The notes: generated by a model from the sequence alone, not told the origin. 64,000 bases of DNA from Ramlibacter terrae (GCA_013127575.1 CP053418.1:1984001-2048000), one strand, 5' to 3'. Positions 33,619-43,866 are shown, counted from the first letter of the stretch. Numbers and translations are program-made.

Positions 33619-33752
33619 GGTTTCGCGCCTGCGATTGCGGCCGGGCCCATCACGTGCGGATGCAGCGCTCCTGGTGGATGCGCCTGTTCCGCAGCCGCCG
33701 GCTGTACGTCTGCCTGCGCTGCCGGCGCCGGATGCTCCTGTCCTTCCACTAG
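33615..33752 (+). CDS. Small zinc-ribbon-like protein
   Basis: 45 codons from GTG 33615, translationally coupled (GTGA) to the J-domain gene. Two knuckles, CDCG near the N-terminus and CLRC near the C-terminus, are separated by an Arg/Trp-rich middle (RSWWMRLFRSRRLYV). The four-cysteine pattern suggests one zinc ribbon; function unknown. Its TAG lies in a CTAG that could also serve as stop for the convergent gene. Confidence 0.6.
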   Translation: MRFRACDCGRAHHVRMQRSWWMRLFRSRRLYVCLRCRRRMLLSFH

Positions 33753-34154
33753 CACGCGCGGCGGCAGCAGGACCCGGCGCGGCTGGCCGTCGACGGCGAA
33801 CCACGCCAGCGCGCAGCTCTTCGTGCTGACGAGGCAGGTGACCGGCGTGGAAGCGGCCAGCGCCTGCAGCGCCTTGGCGGCGCGAAGCGCGGGCTCGGGG
33901 CCCTCGAAGGTGAGCAGTGCCGCGTCGGCATCGACCTGCTCGGTGCGGCCGTCGTAGCGCGACGCGAGCACCACCAGCTCGCCGGCGCTCCAGCACGCGG
34001 GGGCATCGGTCCACAACAGCGTGAGCGTGCGCTCCTCGAACCGGATGTCGGCGAAGGTGTTGCCGAGGAACACCTCGCGCCAGAGTTCGGGCGTGCCTTG
34101 CAGGCGCTCGGACAGCCGGTCGAGCAGCAGCGAATGGGCTTCGGGGGAATGCAT
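33749..34154 (-). CDS. Conserved-looking hypothetical protein
   Basis: ~135 residues, ATG 34154 (MHSPEAHSLLLDRLSERLQG). Alternating charged and hydrophobic soluble protein with FEERTLTLLWTDAPACW and PVTCLVSTKSCALAWFAVDG; no motif I recognise. As written, the frame continues to 33603 through an implausible Pro/Ala/His tail that overlaps the small gene on the other strand. A one-base indel near 33775 would instead end it at the shared CTAG (33749-33752). I prefer that end, but it is inferred. Confidence 0.6.
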
Positions 34155-34260
34155 GGGGAGCCGGCAAGTGTTGCCGCCGGGCCGGCTCGCCGCAAGGCGC
34201 GAACCGCCTAAGGTGGCTTGGGCGGCACGCCTAATGCGATGGCACTACGGCGCGCGGCAA

Positions 34261-34274
34261 CATAATCCGCCGCA
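34261..34274 (+). promoter_or_regulatory. -10 element with leaderless start
   Basis: CATAAT (34261-34266), seven bases, then ATG 34274. Same arrangement as at 32893, with no ribosome binding site. Confidence 0.5.
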
Positions 34275-35041
34275 TGGAATTCGACCCTCACTGGCTGCAG
34301 TGCTGGCCGCCCGCGGCCGACAGCCGCCGCGGCGGCCTCGCGTGCCGCTCACCTGGTCCGGGCGCACCATCGGCTCGGTCGAGCCCGGCCTGCTGGCCGG
34401 CCTGCAGCTGCCGGACGCCTTGCGCGAGCAGGGCGAGGGTTGGGAGGTGACGGGCGAGGCGACGCCGGCGCTGGCACGCATCGCCGATGCGCTGCGCGCG
34501 GCGGGCCGGGTGCACGCGTGGCGCGACGAGCAGCTCGCGGTGACGGACCCGGCGGGCCACACGCTCGGCACGGTCGAACGCGGCGTCACGCGCCTGCTGG
34601 GGATCGCGACGCATGCGGTGCACCTGCTGGGTGTCGATGCGCAGGGCGGCCACTGGCTGCAGCGGCGGGCGCTCACCAAGCCCGACGACCCCGGCCTGTG
34701 GGACACGCTCGTGGGCGGCATGGTGCCGGCGGGCGAGACGGCAGCCAGCGCCCTGCAACGCGAGACGCAGGAAGAGGCTGGCTGGACTGGGGCAACTGCG
34801 CGACGTGCGGCTGGGTGGCACGGTGACCACGCAGCGTCCGAGCGCCACGCTGCCCGCCGGCTACATCGTCGAGCGGCTCACCCGGTACGACTGCATGGTG
34901 CCCCACGGCGTGGTGCCGGTGAACCGCGACGGCGAAGTCGAGGAATTCCGCCGCATGCCCGCCGGCGAAGTGATGCGGCGCCTGCAGGCCGATGCATTCA
35001 CCGTCGACGCCGCCCTGATGCTGGTTCAGCGCGGGCTGTGA
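34274..35041 (+). CDS. Nudix hydrolase with DUF4743-type N-terminal domain
   Basis: ~256 residues. N-terminal ~120 residues ([19 protein letters not shown]) precede a Nudix fold. The Nudix box is [23 protein letters not shown] (GX5EX7REUXEEXG pattern present). Family members act on thiamine- or nucleotide-diphosphate substrates; which one is not readable. Breaks at ~34285 (not CCWGG) and ~34783/~34791 (EEAGLDLGQL, two CCTGG). The 3' end overlaps the 3' end of phnW by 16 bases. Confidence 0.87.
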
Positions 35042-36151
35042 GCCGGCTCGCCGGAGGGCAGGCCGAGGTCCTTCAGCGCCATCGAGACGGCATGCACCGC
35101 CTGCCGGATCTCCAGCGTGCCGATGGCGCCGATGCAGCCCACCCGGAAGGTTTCCACCTGCGTCAGCTTGCCGGGATAGAGCAGGAAGCCGTGCGCCTTG
35201 GCGGCGGCATAGAAGGTCTTGAAGTCGTAGCCCGCCGCGCCGGGCGCGTGGAAGGTGACGATGATCGGCGCCGGATCTCCGGCGGCAGGAAGGGCTGGAA
35301 GCCCAGCGCCGCCATGCCGTCGACCAGCGTGCGGCAGTTGTCAGTGTAGCGCGCGAGGCGGGCCGGCTGGCCGCCTTCGGCCTCGAACTGCGCGATGGCT
35401 TCGGCCAGCGCGACGACCACGTGCGTAGGGGGCGTGAAGCGCCACTGCCCGGTCTTCTCCATGTAGACGTACTGGTCGTGCAGGTCCATCGCCAGCGACA
35501 TGCTGCGGCCGGCGCAGCCGTCGAGGATCGCCTTGCGGATGAACACGAAGCCCATGCCGGGCACGCCTTCGAGGCACTTGCCGCTGGCGGCGATCAGCGC
35601 GTCGAACTTGACCTCGCGCGCGTCGATCGGCAGCGCGCCGAACGAGCTCATGGCATCGACGATCAGGCCCTTGCCGCGGCGCGCGCAGACGTCGGCCACC
35701 TGCGGCAGGGGGTTCAGCACGCCGGCGCCCGTCTCGCAGTGCACCAGGATCACGTGCGTGATGCCGGGGTCTGGGCCAGCGCGGCCTCGACGGCCTGCGG
35801 ATCGACCGGCGCCGAATCGTCGAACGGCAGGATGGTGCAGGTGCGGCCCATCATCGTCGCCAGCCGCGCGGCGCGCTTGCAGTACGCGCCGTTGTCCAGC
35901 ACCAGCACATGGCCGTCGCGCGGCACCACGGTAGCCACCGCGGCTTCGACGCTGAACGTGCCGCTGCCCTGCAGGGGCACGACCACGTGCGTGTCCTCGC
36001 CGTGCACGATCTTCAACAGGCTGGCGCGCACGCGCGCGGTCACGGCGTTGAAGTCGGCGTCCCACGAACCCCAGTCGCGCAGCATCGCGAGCTTGGTGCG
36101 CAGCGTGGTGGTCAGCGGGCCGGGGGTCAGGAGGATGCTGTCTCTGTCCAT
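35026..36151 (-). CDS. phnW: 2-aminoethylphosphonate--pyruvate transaminase
   Basis: ~375 residues, PLP fold type I. Starts [48 protein letters not shown], and [15 protein letters not shown] with the following [11 protein letters not shown] carrying the PLP lysine. Converts 2-aminoethylphosphonate plus pyruvate to phosphonoacetaldehyde plus alanine. Last gene of the importer operon, 10 bases after the permease. Breaks at ~35772 (ALAQDPGIT) and ~35272 (PPEIQAPIIV) are CCAGG. Confidence 0.93.
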
Positions 36152-36161
36152 GTCTCGTCTC

Positions 36162-37875
36162 TCATCGGGTGGTGGTGCGCCGGCCCGGGTGCGGCGCTCG
36201 GTGAAGCGGGCCAGCGCCATGAACAGCAGGGTGGCGACGGCGGAGGCGGCGGCGATCATCACGGCCATGGCCGCGGCCGCCCCCATCTCGCCGGCCTCGT
36301 CGAGGTTCAGGATCGCGATCGACGCCACCTTCGTCTCGGGCGAATACAGGAAGACCACGGCCGAGATCGTCGTCATCGCGTTGACGAAGAAGTAGCGCGC
36401 GATGTCCACCAGCGCCGGCGCGCAGATCGGCACCGTCACGCGCCAGAAGGTCTTGTAGAAGGGCACCTTCAGCGACGCGCTCACGAGCTCGAACTCGCCG
36501 TCCAGCGCCTTCAGCGCGGTGACCGCGGTCAGGTGGCCGGTGGTGTAGAAGTGCACGATGGTGCACAGCGTGAGCAGCGCGATGGTGTGGTACAGCCCGT
36601 TGAGCGGATTGCCCGGCGCGTTGAAGAAGAAGATGTAGCCGAGGCCGAGCACCAGGCCCGGCACCGCCATGGGCACCATCGCCAGCAGCCGCACGCCGCC
36701 GCGCAGCGTGCGCGAGGCGCGCGTCTTCTCGACGGTAGGCGCCGCAGAACACCAGCACCGTGCCGAACACCGCCGTGCCCGCCGCCATCTTCAGGCTGTT
36801 GACGAACGCGGTGCCGACCTCCGCGTCGACGAGGCCCATCACGTAGTGGTTCAGGCTGGGCGTCAGCTGGTAGGGCCAGAACTTGGCGAACGAGGCGAAC
36901 ACCGCCATGCCCAGCATCGCCAGCACCGGGAAGGCGATCGCGCAGCAGTAGGCGGTGAAGGCGGCGTCCCGGCGCAGCGAGGGTCGCGGCCGGTAGGGCA
37001 CGGCGCGCGCGGTGAGCATCGCCGTCTGCCGGCGGCTCACGTGGTGGTCGACGGCGAAGGTCAGCACCGCGGGGGCCAGCAGCAGGATGGCCACCACCGC
37101 GCCGCGCGCGAAGTCCTGCTGGCCGATCACCAGCTTGAACACGTCGGTGGCCAGCACGTTGAAGTTGCCGCCGATCACCTTGGGGATGCCGAAGTCGGTG
37201 ATCACCAGCGTGAAGGTGACCAGCGCGGCGGAGATCAGGCCGTACTTGGCGCCGGGCAGGGTGATCGTGAAGAAGCGGCGGACGGCGCTGGTGCCCATGG
37301 CATCGGCGGCTTCGTACAGGCGTGCGTCGGACAGGGACAGCGCCGTCACCGGGATCATCAGCGCGTGCGGGAACACCGCGAAGCATTCGCCGAACACGAT
37401 GCCCGGCGCGCCGTAGATCTCGGCGATGCCCAGCGACTGCATCGCGGCCTTCAGCACGCCCCGGTTGCCGAACCAGTAGATCAGCGAGATGGCGGCCAGC
37501 AGCGAAGGCGCCAGCAGCGGGATCAGCGTGATGCCGCGGAACAGCGGCTTCAGGGGCATGCACGTGCGCGTGAGCGCGTAGGCGAAGGCGAAGGCCAGCG
37601 GCACGGCGATCACCGTGACGAGCGCCGACACCCAGATGCTGTTCCAGAGGCTTTCGAGCAGCGCCGGCGTCCGGGCGTAGGCGATGAAGTTGGCCAGCCC
37701 CACGAACTCGCCGTCGCGCTGCAGCGCCTGCACCAGGATCGCGCCGAGCGGCAGGGCCAGGAAGGCGACCAGCAGCAGCAGCACCAGGCACAGGGCCGCG
37801 GCGGCGATGTGGTCGCTGCGGTGCGCCGCCGCGGCGCACGGGCGCGGCGGGGCGCGCGGGCAGGACGGCGGCCAT
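36162..37875 (-). CDS. 2-aminoethylphosphonate ABC transporter permease (two fused permease domains)
   Basis: ~572 residues, about 12 transmembrane helices in two halves (FbpB/PhnUV-like). Each half carries an EAA loop: [20 protein letters not shown] in the first, [20 protein letters not shown] in the second. Start ATG 37875 overlaps the ATPase stop (TGATG). Breaks at ~37830 (CCTGG, two bases), ~36740 (CCTGG, two bases) and ~36172 (CCWGG, one base). With all corrected the gene stops at 36162 instead of running into phnW. Confidence 0.88.
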
Positions 37876-38933
37876 CAGAACACCTTGACGCGCTCGGGCA
37901 GCAGCTTCAGCCGCAGCGGCGATCCGACGCCAAGCGACGCTTCGCTCAGGTGGTTGAGCGACAGGTAGACGGTGAGCGGCTGCGGCCCGATCGCGGGCGC
38001 GGCCACGTGCACGTGGCAGTACGAGCCGAGGAACTCGATCTTTTCGATGCTGGCGTCGAACACGTGGCTGTCGCCGTCGGCGATGGGCCGGGCCAGCACG
38101 TCTTCGGGGCGCAGGTAGGCGCGCGCTTCGCGGTCGGCGCCGGCGCAGGGGATGCGCAGGCTGCCGAGCCGCAGCTCGCCGCCGCTGACGACGCCGGGCA
38201 GCACGTTGACCTTGCCGACGAAGTCGGCCACGAAGGGCGAGGCCGGCTCGCGGTACACCTCCAGCGGCGTGCCGACCTGCTCGATCACGCCGTGGTTCAT
38301 CACCACGATGCGGTCGGCCACCGACAACGCTTCCTCCCTGGTCGTGCGTCACCATGATGGTGGTCACGCCCAGTTCCTGCTGCAGCGCGCGCAGTTCCTG
38401 CCGCAGGCGCACGCGCTCGAGCGCGTCGAGCGCCGACAGCGGTTCGTCGAGCAGCAGCAGGCCGGGCGAGGTGGCGATGGCGCGCGCGAGCGCGATGCGC
38501 TGCTGCTGGCCGCCGGACAGCTGCGCGGGGTACTTGGCTTCGGTGCCCGGCAAGCCGACCAGCCGCAGCAGTTCGGCCACGCGCTTCATCACGTCGGCGC
38601 GCGGCATCCGGCGGTTGACCAGGCCGTAGCCGACGTTGTCGGCCACCGACAGGTTCGGGAACAGGGCGTAGCTCTGGAACACGATGCCGTAGTCGCGCTC
38701 GGCCGGCGGCAGGCGCGAGATGTCTCGCCCGGCCTGCCAGACCTCGCCTTCGCTCTGCACCTCCAGCCCGGCGATGATGCGAAGGAGCGTCGTCTTGCCG
38801 CAGCCCGAGGGGCCGAGGAAGCAGACGAATTCGCCCTTCGCGATCTCCGGCTGGCGTCGTGCAGGGCGGTGAACGCGCCGAAGCTCTTGCCGATGCCCCG
38901 CAGCGCGAGGAACGGCTCCCGCGGACCGATCAC
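37875..38933 (-). CDS. 2-aminoethylphosphonate ABC transporter ATP-binding protein
   Basis: ~352 residues. Walker [13 protein letters not shown] (after correction), Q-loop [14 protein letters not shown], signature [14 protein letters not shown], Walker [14 protein letters not shown]-loop VTHDQ, and a C-terminal TOBE-like domain ([21 protein letters not shown]). GTG start overlaps the TGA of the binding-protein gene. Breaks at ~38852 (LHDASLEIAKGEF) and ~38337 (HDQEEALSV) are CCTGG and CCAGG. Confidence 0.92.
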
Positions 38934-39965
38934 CGTTTCTCGACCTTCGTGTTGTAGCGCCCGGTCCACTCTTCCGAGGATGCGTTCGCGGTTGTCGGCC
39001 GCCCAGTTGAAGTCCATCTTCACGAGGCGCGCTTCGTAGTCCTTGGGCACGTTGGCGAGCGGCGCGGCCACGCCCGGCTGCGCGGTGATGGCGAAGTTCT
39101 TGCCGTACAGCAGCATCGCGTCCTTGCTCGAAGCCCAGTCGGCCAGCTTCTGCGCGGCGGCCAGCTTCTTCGTGCCCTTGTGGATGGCGAAAGCTTCCAG
39201 GTCCCAGCCAGGCCTTCCTTCGGGAACACCAGGTCGATCGGCGCGCCCTTGGCCTTGTTGGCGTTGCCGCGGTATTCGAACGAGATGCCGGCGACGTACT
39301 CGCCGGCGGCGGCCATGTTGCAGGGCTTGGAGCCCGAGTGCGTGTACTGCGCGATGTTCTCGTGCAGGGCGTCCATGTACTTCCAGCCGCCGCCCTTGCC
39401 GCCGTCGTCGCCCCACAGCGTGAGCCAGGCGGTCACGTCGAAGAAGCCGGTGCCCGACGAAGCGGGGGAGGGCATCACGATCTGGCCCTTGTAGACCGGC
39501 TTCGCCAGGTCCTTCCAGTCTCAGGCTTGGGGATGTTGCGCTTCTGCGCTTCGACGGTGTTGAAGCAGACGGTGGCGCCCCAGACGTCCATGCCCCACCA
39601 CGCCGGGACCTTCTTCTTGTCGCGGTAGTTCGCCATGATGGCGTCGAGGTTCAGCGGGGCGTACGGGTGCAGCATGCCCTGCTTGTCCAGCAGCGCGAGG
39701 CTGGAGGCGGCCACGCCCATCACGGCGTCGGCCTGCGGGTTGGCCTTCTCGGCCAGCAGCTTGGCGGTGATCACCCCGGTGGAGTCGCGCACCCACTTCA
39801 ATTCGATGTCCGGGTGGACCTTGTTGAAGCCTTCTGGTAGGCCTTGAGCTGGTCGGTCTCCAGCGCCGTGTAGACCAGCAGCTGGGTCTTCTGGGCGAGG
39901 GCGCTGCCGGCCAGCGCGGACAGGGCGATCAGCAGGACGGAAGCAAGCAGGCGGGGAAGGCGCAT
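38930..39965 (-). CDS. 2-aminoethylphosphonate ABC transporter periplasmic binding protein
   Basis: ~345 residues, Fe3+/polyamine-type (cluster D) fold. Signal peptide ([19 protein letters not shown]), then [52 protein letters not shown] and [20 protein letters not shown]. First gene of the operon; AGGAG before the ATG. Breaks at ~39835, ~39523, ~39210 and ~38967 are all at expected CCWGG. The substrate is inferred from PhnW and PhnZ next door and resemblance to the AEP-specific family. Confidence 0.9.
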
Positions 39966-40017
39966 CGGAGACTCCTCAGGGGGTGGAAGCTTTCAGGGTG
40001 CAGGACGGCGGTGACTG

Positions 40018-40032
40018 GACAATGACGTTGTC
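40018..40032. promoter_or_regulatory. Palindromic operator candidate between the divergent phosphonate operons
   Basis: GACAA-TGACG-TTGTC, a perfect 5-base inverted repeat with a 5-base spacer, in the 175-base divergent region between the binding-protein gene and the phnZ-like gene. No regulator gene is adjacent. It could bind a GntR-type regulator encoded elsewhere. Confidence 0.5.
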
Positions 40033-40140
40033 TCTCGTTGTACTTTGATGGCGGCTGGAAGGCTGCTCTAATCGCTGGATGCATCTATTCTTGCACGTCG
40101 TCCGGGGCCTACCCAGCAATTCCCACGCCACGGCCGCGCC

Positions 40141-40690
40141 ATGGGCCTGAGCCTCGCGGACATCGAAGCGCTGTTCGCCGCGCGCGGGGACGAACAGTAC
40201 GCCGGCGAGCCTGTCACGCAACTGCAGCACGCGCTGCAGTGCGCGCTGCGGGCCGAGGAAGAAGACGGCGACGACGCCCCTGGTGACGGCGGCCTTGCTG
40301 CACGACACGGGGCACCTGCTGCACGATTTCGGCGCCACCCCACGCTGCAGGGCGTGGACGACCTGCACCAGTATCGGGCGCTACCCTTCCTGCGCGGCCT
40401 GTTCGATGCCCGGGTGCTGGAGCCGATCCGCTTCCACGTCGATGCCAAGCGCTACCTGTGCGCATCCCGTCCCGACTACTACGCCGCGCTGTCCGAGGAT
40501 TCGAAGCGCTCGCTGGTGTTGCAGGGTGGCGTGTTCGATGCGCAACAGGCCCATGAATTCCTGCAGCGTCCCGGCGCCGCCGACGCGGTGCGCGTGCGCG
40601 TCTGGGACGACCTCGCCAAGGTCGAAGGCCTCGCCACCCCACCACTTTCGCATTACGGACCGCGCCCGCGCCTGCGTGCTCGCCGCATGA
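40141..40690 (+). CDS. phnZ: PhnZ-like HD-domain phosphonate oxygenase
   Basis: ~183 residues. Diiron HD fold with the residues seen in PhnZ: Tyr20/Glu23 in QYAGEPVTQLQHALQCA, His30, the HD pair His54-Asp55 in AALLHDTGHLL, RFHVDAKRYL, and WDDLAKVEG near the C-terminus. PhnZ cleaves the C-P bond of 1-hydroxy-2-aminoethylphosphonate; the related phosphonate-operon HD proteins are named by association. No PhnY-like 2-oxoglutarate oxygenase is in the window. Indels at ~40282 and ~40648 (SHYQDRARACVLAA) are at CCWGG; ~40333 is in a C run. The TGA overlaps the next ATG. Confidence 0.87.
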
Positions 40691-41545
40691 CCCTGTCCCG
40701 GGTCGTGGTGGCCGCCGTGCTGTTCGGCGCCCTGCTGCACGCCGGCTGGAACACGCGCTCGTCAAGTCCAGCACCGACAAGGCGCTGGACACCGCCGTCA
40801 TCCACCTGCTCGGTTCACTGCTGGCGATCCCGCTGGTGCTCATCACCGGCTTGCCGCCGGCTTCCGCCGGCCCCCGGATCCTGACCTCGGTCGCGATCCA
40901 CATCGGCTACTACATCGCGCTGACCGAGGCATACCGCCATGGCGACCTCGGGCTGACCTATCCGCTGATGCGGGGCGTCGCGCCGCTGCTGGTGGCGCTG
41001 TCGGCGGTGCTCACCGTCGGCGAGCACCTGTCCGCGCTGTCGTGGGCCGGCGTCGCCGGTGTGTGCGCGGGCGTGCTGGCGCTGGGGCTGTCGGTGCAGG
41101 CGCTCAACCAGCCGCGCGCCGTGGCCTTCGCGCTCGCCAACGCGGTGATCATCGCGATCTACACCGTGGTCGACGCGCTCGGCGTGCGCAAGGCGGTGGA
41201 GGGCGGCGGCACCGCCCTGCAGTACTGGCGGCCCTGTTCGTGCTCGACGGCTGGCCGTTCGCCATGCTGGTGCTGCACCGGCGCGGCTTCGCCGTGGCCT
41301 GGCCGTATGCGCGGGCTCGCGCACCGGTGGCCGCCATCGGCGCGGCGGCCTCCATGGGCTCGTACGGGATCGCGCTGTGGGCGATGACGCGCGCGCCGGT
41401 GGCGACGGTGGCGGCGCTGCGCGAAACCTCGGTGCTGTTCGCGGCGATGCTGGGCGTGGTGTTCCTGAAGGAAGCGCTGACCGTGCGGCGGGCGCTGGGC
41501 ACCGCGGCGATCCTGTGCGGGGTGGTGGCGCTGCGCTTCGGCTGA
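40687..41545 (+). CDS. EamA-family (DMT) transporter
   Basis: ~286 residues, about ten transmembrane helices in two EamA halves ([20 protein letters not shown] in the first; VATVAALRETSVLFAAMLG in the second, ending GTAAILCGVVALRFG). Typically exports small amines or amino acids. Coupled to the phnZ-like gene by ATGA, so probably an exporter of alanine, glycine or an aminophosphonate intermediate; that is inference. Breaks at ~40750 (not CCWGG) and ~41233 (LQYLAALFVLD, CCTGG). Confidence 0.87.
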
Positions 41546-41560
41546 GCGGGACCGCGCTGG

Positions 41561-41573
41561 CACAATCCCGCCA
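41561..41573 (+). promoter_or_regulatory. -10 element with leaderless start
   Basis: CACAAT (41561-41566), six bases, ATG 41573, 15 bases after the EamA stop. Confidence 0.4.
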
Positions 41574-41749
41574 TGCCTTCCGATTTCACCAGCATCCTGC
41601 TGCTGGTCCTCACCTCCGCCGTCACCTTCACCGTCGCCCGCCTGCTGTCGCGGCGCTACCGCGCGAAGCGCCGTGAACGGGAGGAATCGGCGAAGCGCGC
41701 TGGCGAGAGCCGGCAGGTGCGGCGCGCCCGCGAGCGCAACCGCAAGTAG
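41573..41749 (+). CDS. Small single-pass membrane protein
   Basis: 58 residues. One N-terminal helix (ILLLVLTSAVTFTVARLLS) then a highly basic tail (RRYRAKRREREESAKRA...RARERNRK). Good codon usage and a clear start. Function unknown; the design suggests an inner-membrane protein with a cytoplasmic nucleic-acid- or lipid-binding tail. Confidence 0.6.
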   Translation: MPSDFTSILLLVLTSAVTFTVARLLSRRYRAKRREREESAKRAGESRQVRRARERNRK

Positions 41750-41750
41750 C

Positions 41751-41920
41751 TCAGAAGAGGAAGAAGGCGGCCGCCGGGGCCGCCGCGGCCATGCCGGCGC
41801 AGAACATCGCCGGCGCCAGCAGCAGGCCCTGCGACTGCTTCGGTTCCTCGTCGCGGCCCGGGCGCCCGGGTCGGACAGGTCTTGGCTGAAGGTGCGAAGG
41901 TGGGAGAGGGCGGTCTGCAT
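41751..41920 (-). CDS. Small hypothetical protein with hydrophobic C-terminus
   Basis: ~56 residues from ATG 41920 (MQTALSHLRTFSQDLSD), ending in a hydrophobic segment (LLLAPAMFCAGMAAAAPAAA FFLF). The two halves lie in different frames. The junction at ~41865 (GACCCGGGCGCCCGGGCC) contains two likely damaged CCWGG sites. Convergent with the preceding gene, stops one base apart. Function unknown. Confidence 0.5.
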
Positions 41921-42016
41921 GGGGTTCTCGGTAGGCCCCGAGTGTCGCCCGGCCCGCACCCGCCGGCAATCTGGCCGGTGGCCTACTCCCCTAGTCGGTT
42001 TGCTTAATCTGGCGGA

Positions 42017-43660
42017 TCAGCGCAGCGAGCTCGGCGCCACCCACGTGTAGCCGAGCGCCGTGATCCCCTCGATCGCCTTCTTGAAGTCGGCCAGGCCGGG
42101 CGTGCCCAGCTCCGGCTCCAGCCAGAACGGGTGGAAGAAGAACGAGGCGAACCCGTCGCGCACCGCCTTGGCGTACTTCGCGTTCGTGATCACGTCGGTG
42201 GCCGTGTAGTCGTAGTTGGAGGTCGGGTCGATCTCGCTGATGTCGTACTCGATGTTGCCCGGGTTCTCCGGCAGCACGAACTGCCCGTAGTGGTCCTTGC
42301 GGATCACGTACGGGTAGAACTGCCCCACGCTGTAGTCCTTGCCGGTCGCCGCGAAGAAGTTCGGCTTGTCGGCCGTGTAGTAGACGACGCGCTGGTAGGT
42401 GGTGGTGAACAGCTGCGGCGCCGTGCGCGCCGCGATGGCGGACGTGTGGTAGTGCGGCGCTTCCCACGCGATCGGGTTCAGGCCGTTCGCGCGCATGTCG
42501 ACCAGGCCTGGTTGAGCCGGCCCTGCACCCGGGAGGCGGAGTCTTCGGCCACCGGCTTGTTGTTGACGATGTCCCAGAACTCGTAGTCGTCGCCGCTCAC
42601 GCCGGTGTGCGGGTTCTTCATCTTGCCGTACTGGTGGGTGAAGCCGTGCATCACCATCTCGCCGCCCTTGCCGCGCGCGTACGTCAGCGCGGTGCGCAGG
42701 TTGGTCGCCTGCGACAGGTGCACCTCCTGCCGCTTGCCGCCGTTGTACGCGCCCGGGGCATCGACGTAGCGCGGGATCACGGCCACCGAGAAAGGCACCT
42801 TCTTGGTGGACAGGTAGTTGCTCAGGTCCTTCATCGCCTTGACCGACACCATCGCGCCGACGTCTTCGAGCCGCACAGGGCCTTGTGGCTTTCCGGGTGG
42901 TTGATCCCCAGCATGTCGTGCAGCAGGTCGCTGAAGACCGGGTAACGGTCACGCGGGCCGATGAAGCTGAAGGGCAGGTCGGCCACGTACCAGAAGTTGC
43001 CGGAGCGCAGCACATACGGGGCGCTTTCGTTCGCGGCCTTGGGGTTGACCACCGGCACCACGACCGGGCCTTGGCCGCGTCGGCCACGCCGGTCCAGCCG
43101 ATGTCCGGATCGGCGGCGACGATGTTGCGCGCGGCGTCGTAGGTGTAGTACTTGCGGAAGTCGAGATTCTTGTAGCGGACCGACTCGAAGAAGCCGGGCG
43201 TGGGGTTCTTCGACGTCGGCGTGGCGTTCAGCCCGCGCAGGCCCTTGAACTCGATGCCGGTGGTGGCGGTGAAGTTGTACGCGGGGTTCCACGCCAGCTG
43301 CCACAGGTTGTACTTGAACCAGACGACCGTCTTGCTGGTGGTCGCCGCGTCGGCCGGGAAGGCGGGCGGCAGCGGATGGTCGTAGGCCGCGCCGAGGTAG
43401 AAGGTGGCCGCATAGTCGTTCACCTTACCTGCCGTGTATTTCTGTACCGGCTGCAGGTCGACCTGCGCGTCGAAGTGGCCCAGCAGGTTGCGCAGCATGA
43501 TCGCGTAGGCGAAGCCCAGCTTGTCCCACTCCGTGCCACTTGGGGCGTCGTAGAGGGCGAGCACCTTCGGCGGCGCCTCCCGGGCGTGCGCGGGAGCGGC
43601 GCCGAATGCGAACAGGGCGCTCGCCAGCAGCGCAAGCACGGAGCGATACAGCTTCATCAT
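42017..43660 (-). CDS. Secreted DUF2334 (polysaccharide-deacetylase-like) protein
   Basis: ~548 residues. Signal peptide (VLALLASALFAFGAAPAHA). N-terminal ~220 residues of unknown fold (KVLALYDAPSGTEWDKLGFA), then a DUF2334 NodB-like barrel: VRLEDVGAMVSVKAM, VPFSVAVIPRYVD, GGEMVMHGFTHQYGKMKNP (metal-binding His pair) and FFFHPFWLEPE. Likely deacetylates or binds an extracellular polysaccharide. Monocistronic, facing the EamA locus. Breaks at ~43066, ~42880 and ~42508 are CCWGG. Confidence 0.85.
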   Translation of the reverse strand: MMKLYRSVLALLASALFAFGAAPAHAREAPPKVLALYDAPSGTEWDKLGFAYAIMLRNLLGHFDAQVDLQPVQKYTAGKVNDYAATFYLGAAYDHPLPPAFPADAATTSKTVVWFKYNLWQLAWNPAYNFTATTGIEFKGLRGLNATPTSKNPTPGFFESVRYKNLDFRKYYTYDAARNIVAADPDIGWTGVADAAKARSWCRWSTPRPRTKAPRMCCAPATSGTWPTCPSASSARVTVTRSSATCCTTCWGSTTRKATRPCAARRRRRDGVGQGDEGPEQLPVHQEGAFLGGRDPALRRCPGRVQRRQAAGGAPVAGDQPAHRADVRARQGRRDGDARLHPPVRQDEEPAHRRERRRLRVLGHRQQQAGGRRLRLPGAGPAQPGLVDMRANGLNPIAWEAPHYHTSAIAARTAPQLFTTTYQRVVYYTADKPNFFAATGKDYSVGQFYPYVIRKDHYGQFVLPENPGNIEYDISEIDPTSNYDYTATDVITNAKYAKAVRDGFASFFFHPFWLEPELGTPGLADFKKAIEGITALGYTWVAPSSLR

Positions 43661-43782
43661 GGGAGTTCACCAGCGGTCGTAACGGATAGCTTCCGTTTGT
43701 AGGCGGGCGATCGTGGTGGAAAAGAGAGCAGAGGTCCTGAGCGACAGTAGGAAGCCTCCGTCCGATACTTTCGTATTCACCA

Positions 43783-43815
43783 AAGGAAACGGCCGCCCGA
43801 GGGCGGCCGTTCCTG
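43783..43815 (-). terminator. Strong hairpin, probable terminator
   Basis: GGAAACGGCCGCCC-GA-GGGCGGCCGTTCC, a near-perfect 14-base stem just beyond the 3' end of the minus-strand small gene, with TTTCCTTT on the minus-strand 3' side. Confidence 0.6.
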
Positions 43816-43866
43816 CCTGTCTTTGTTCTGACTGCTACTGCTTCTTCCCTGACGCCTTCGATCTTC

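Noticed and set aside
35750..36694. Apparent fusion of the phosphonate permease with PhnW
   Set aside because: One missing base in a CCWGG context at ~36172 puts the permease stop at 36162, ten bases before the PhnW ATG.
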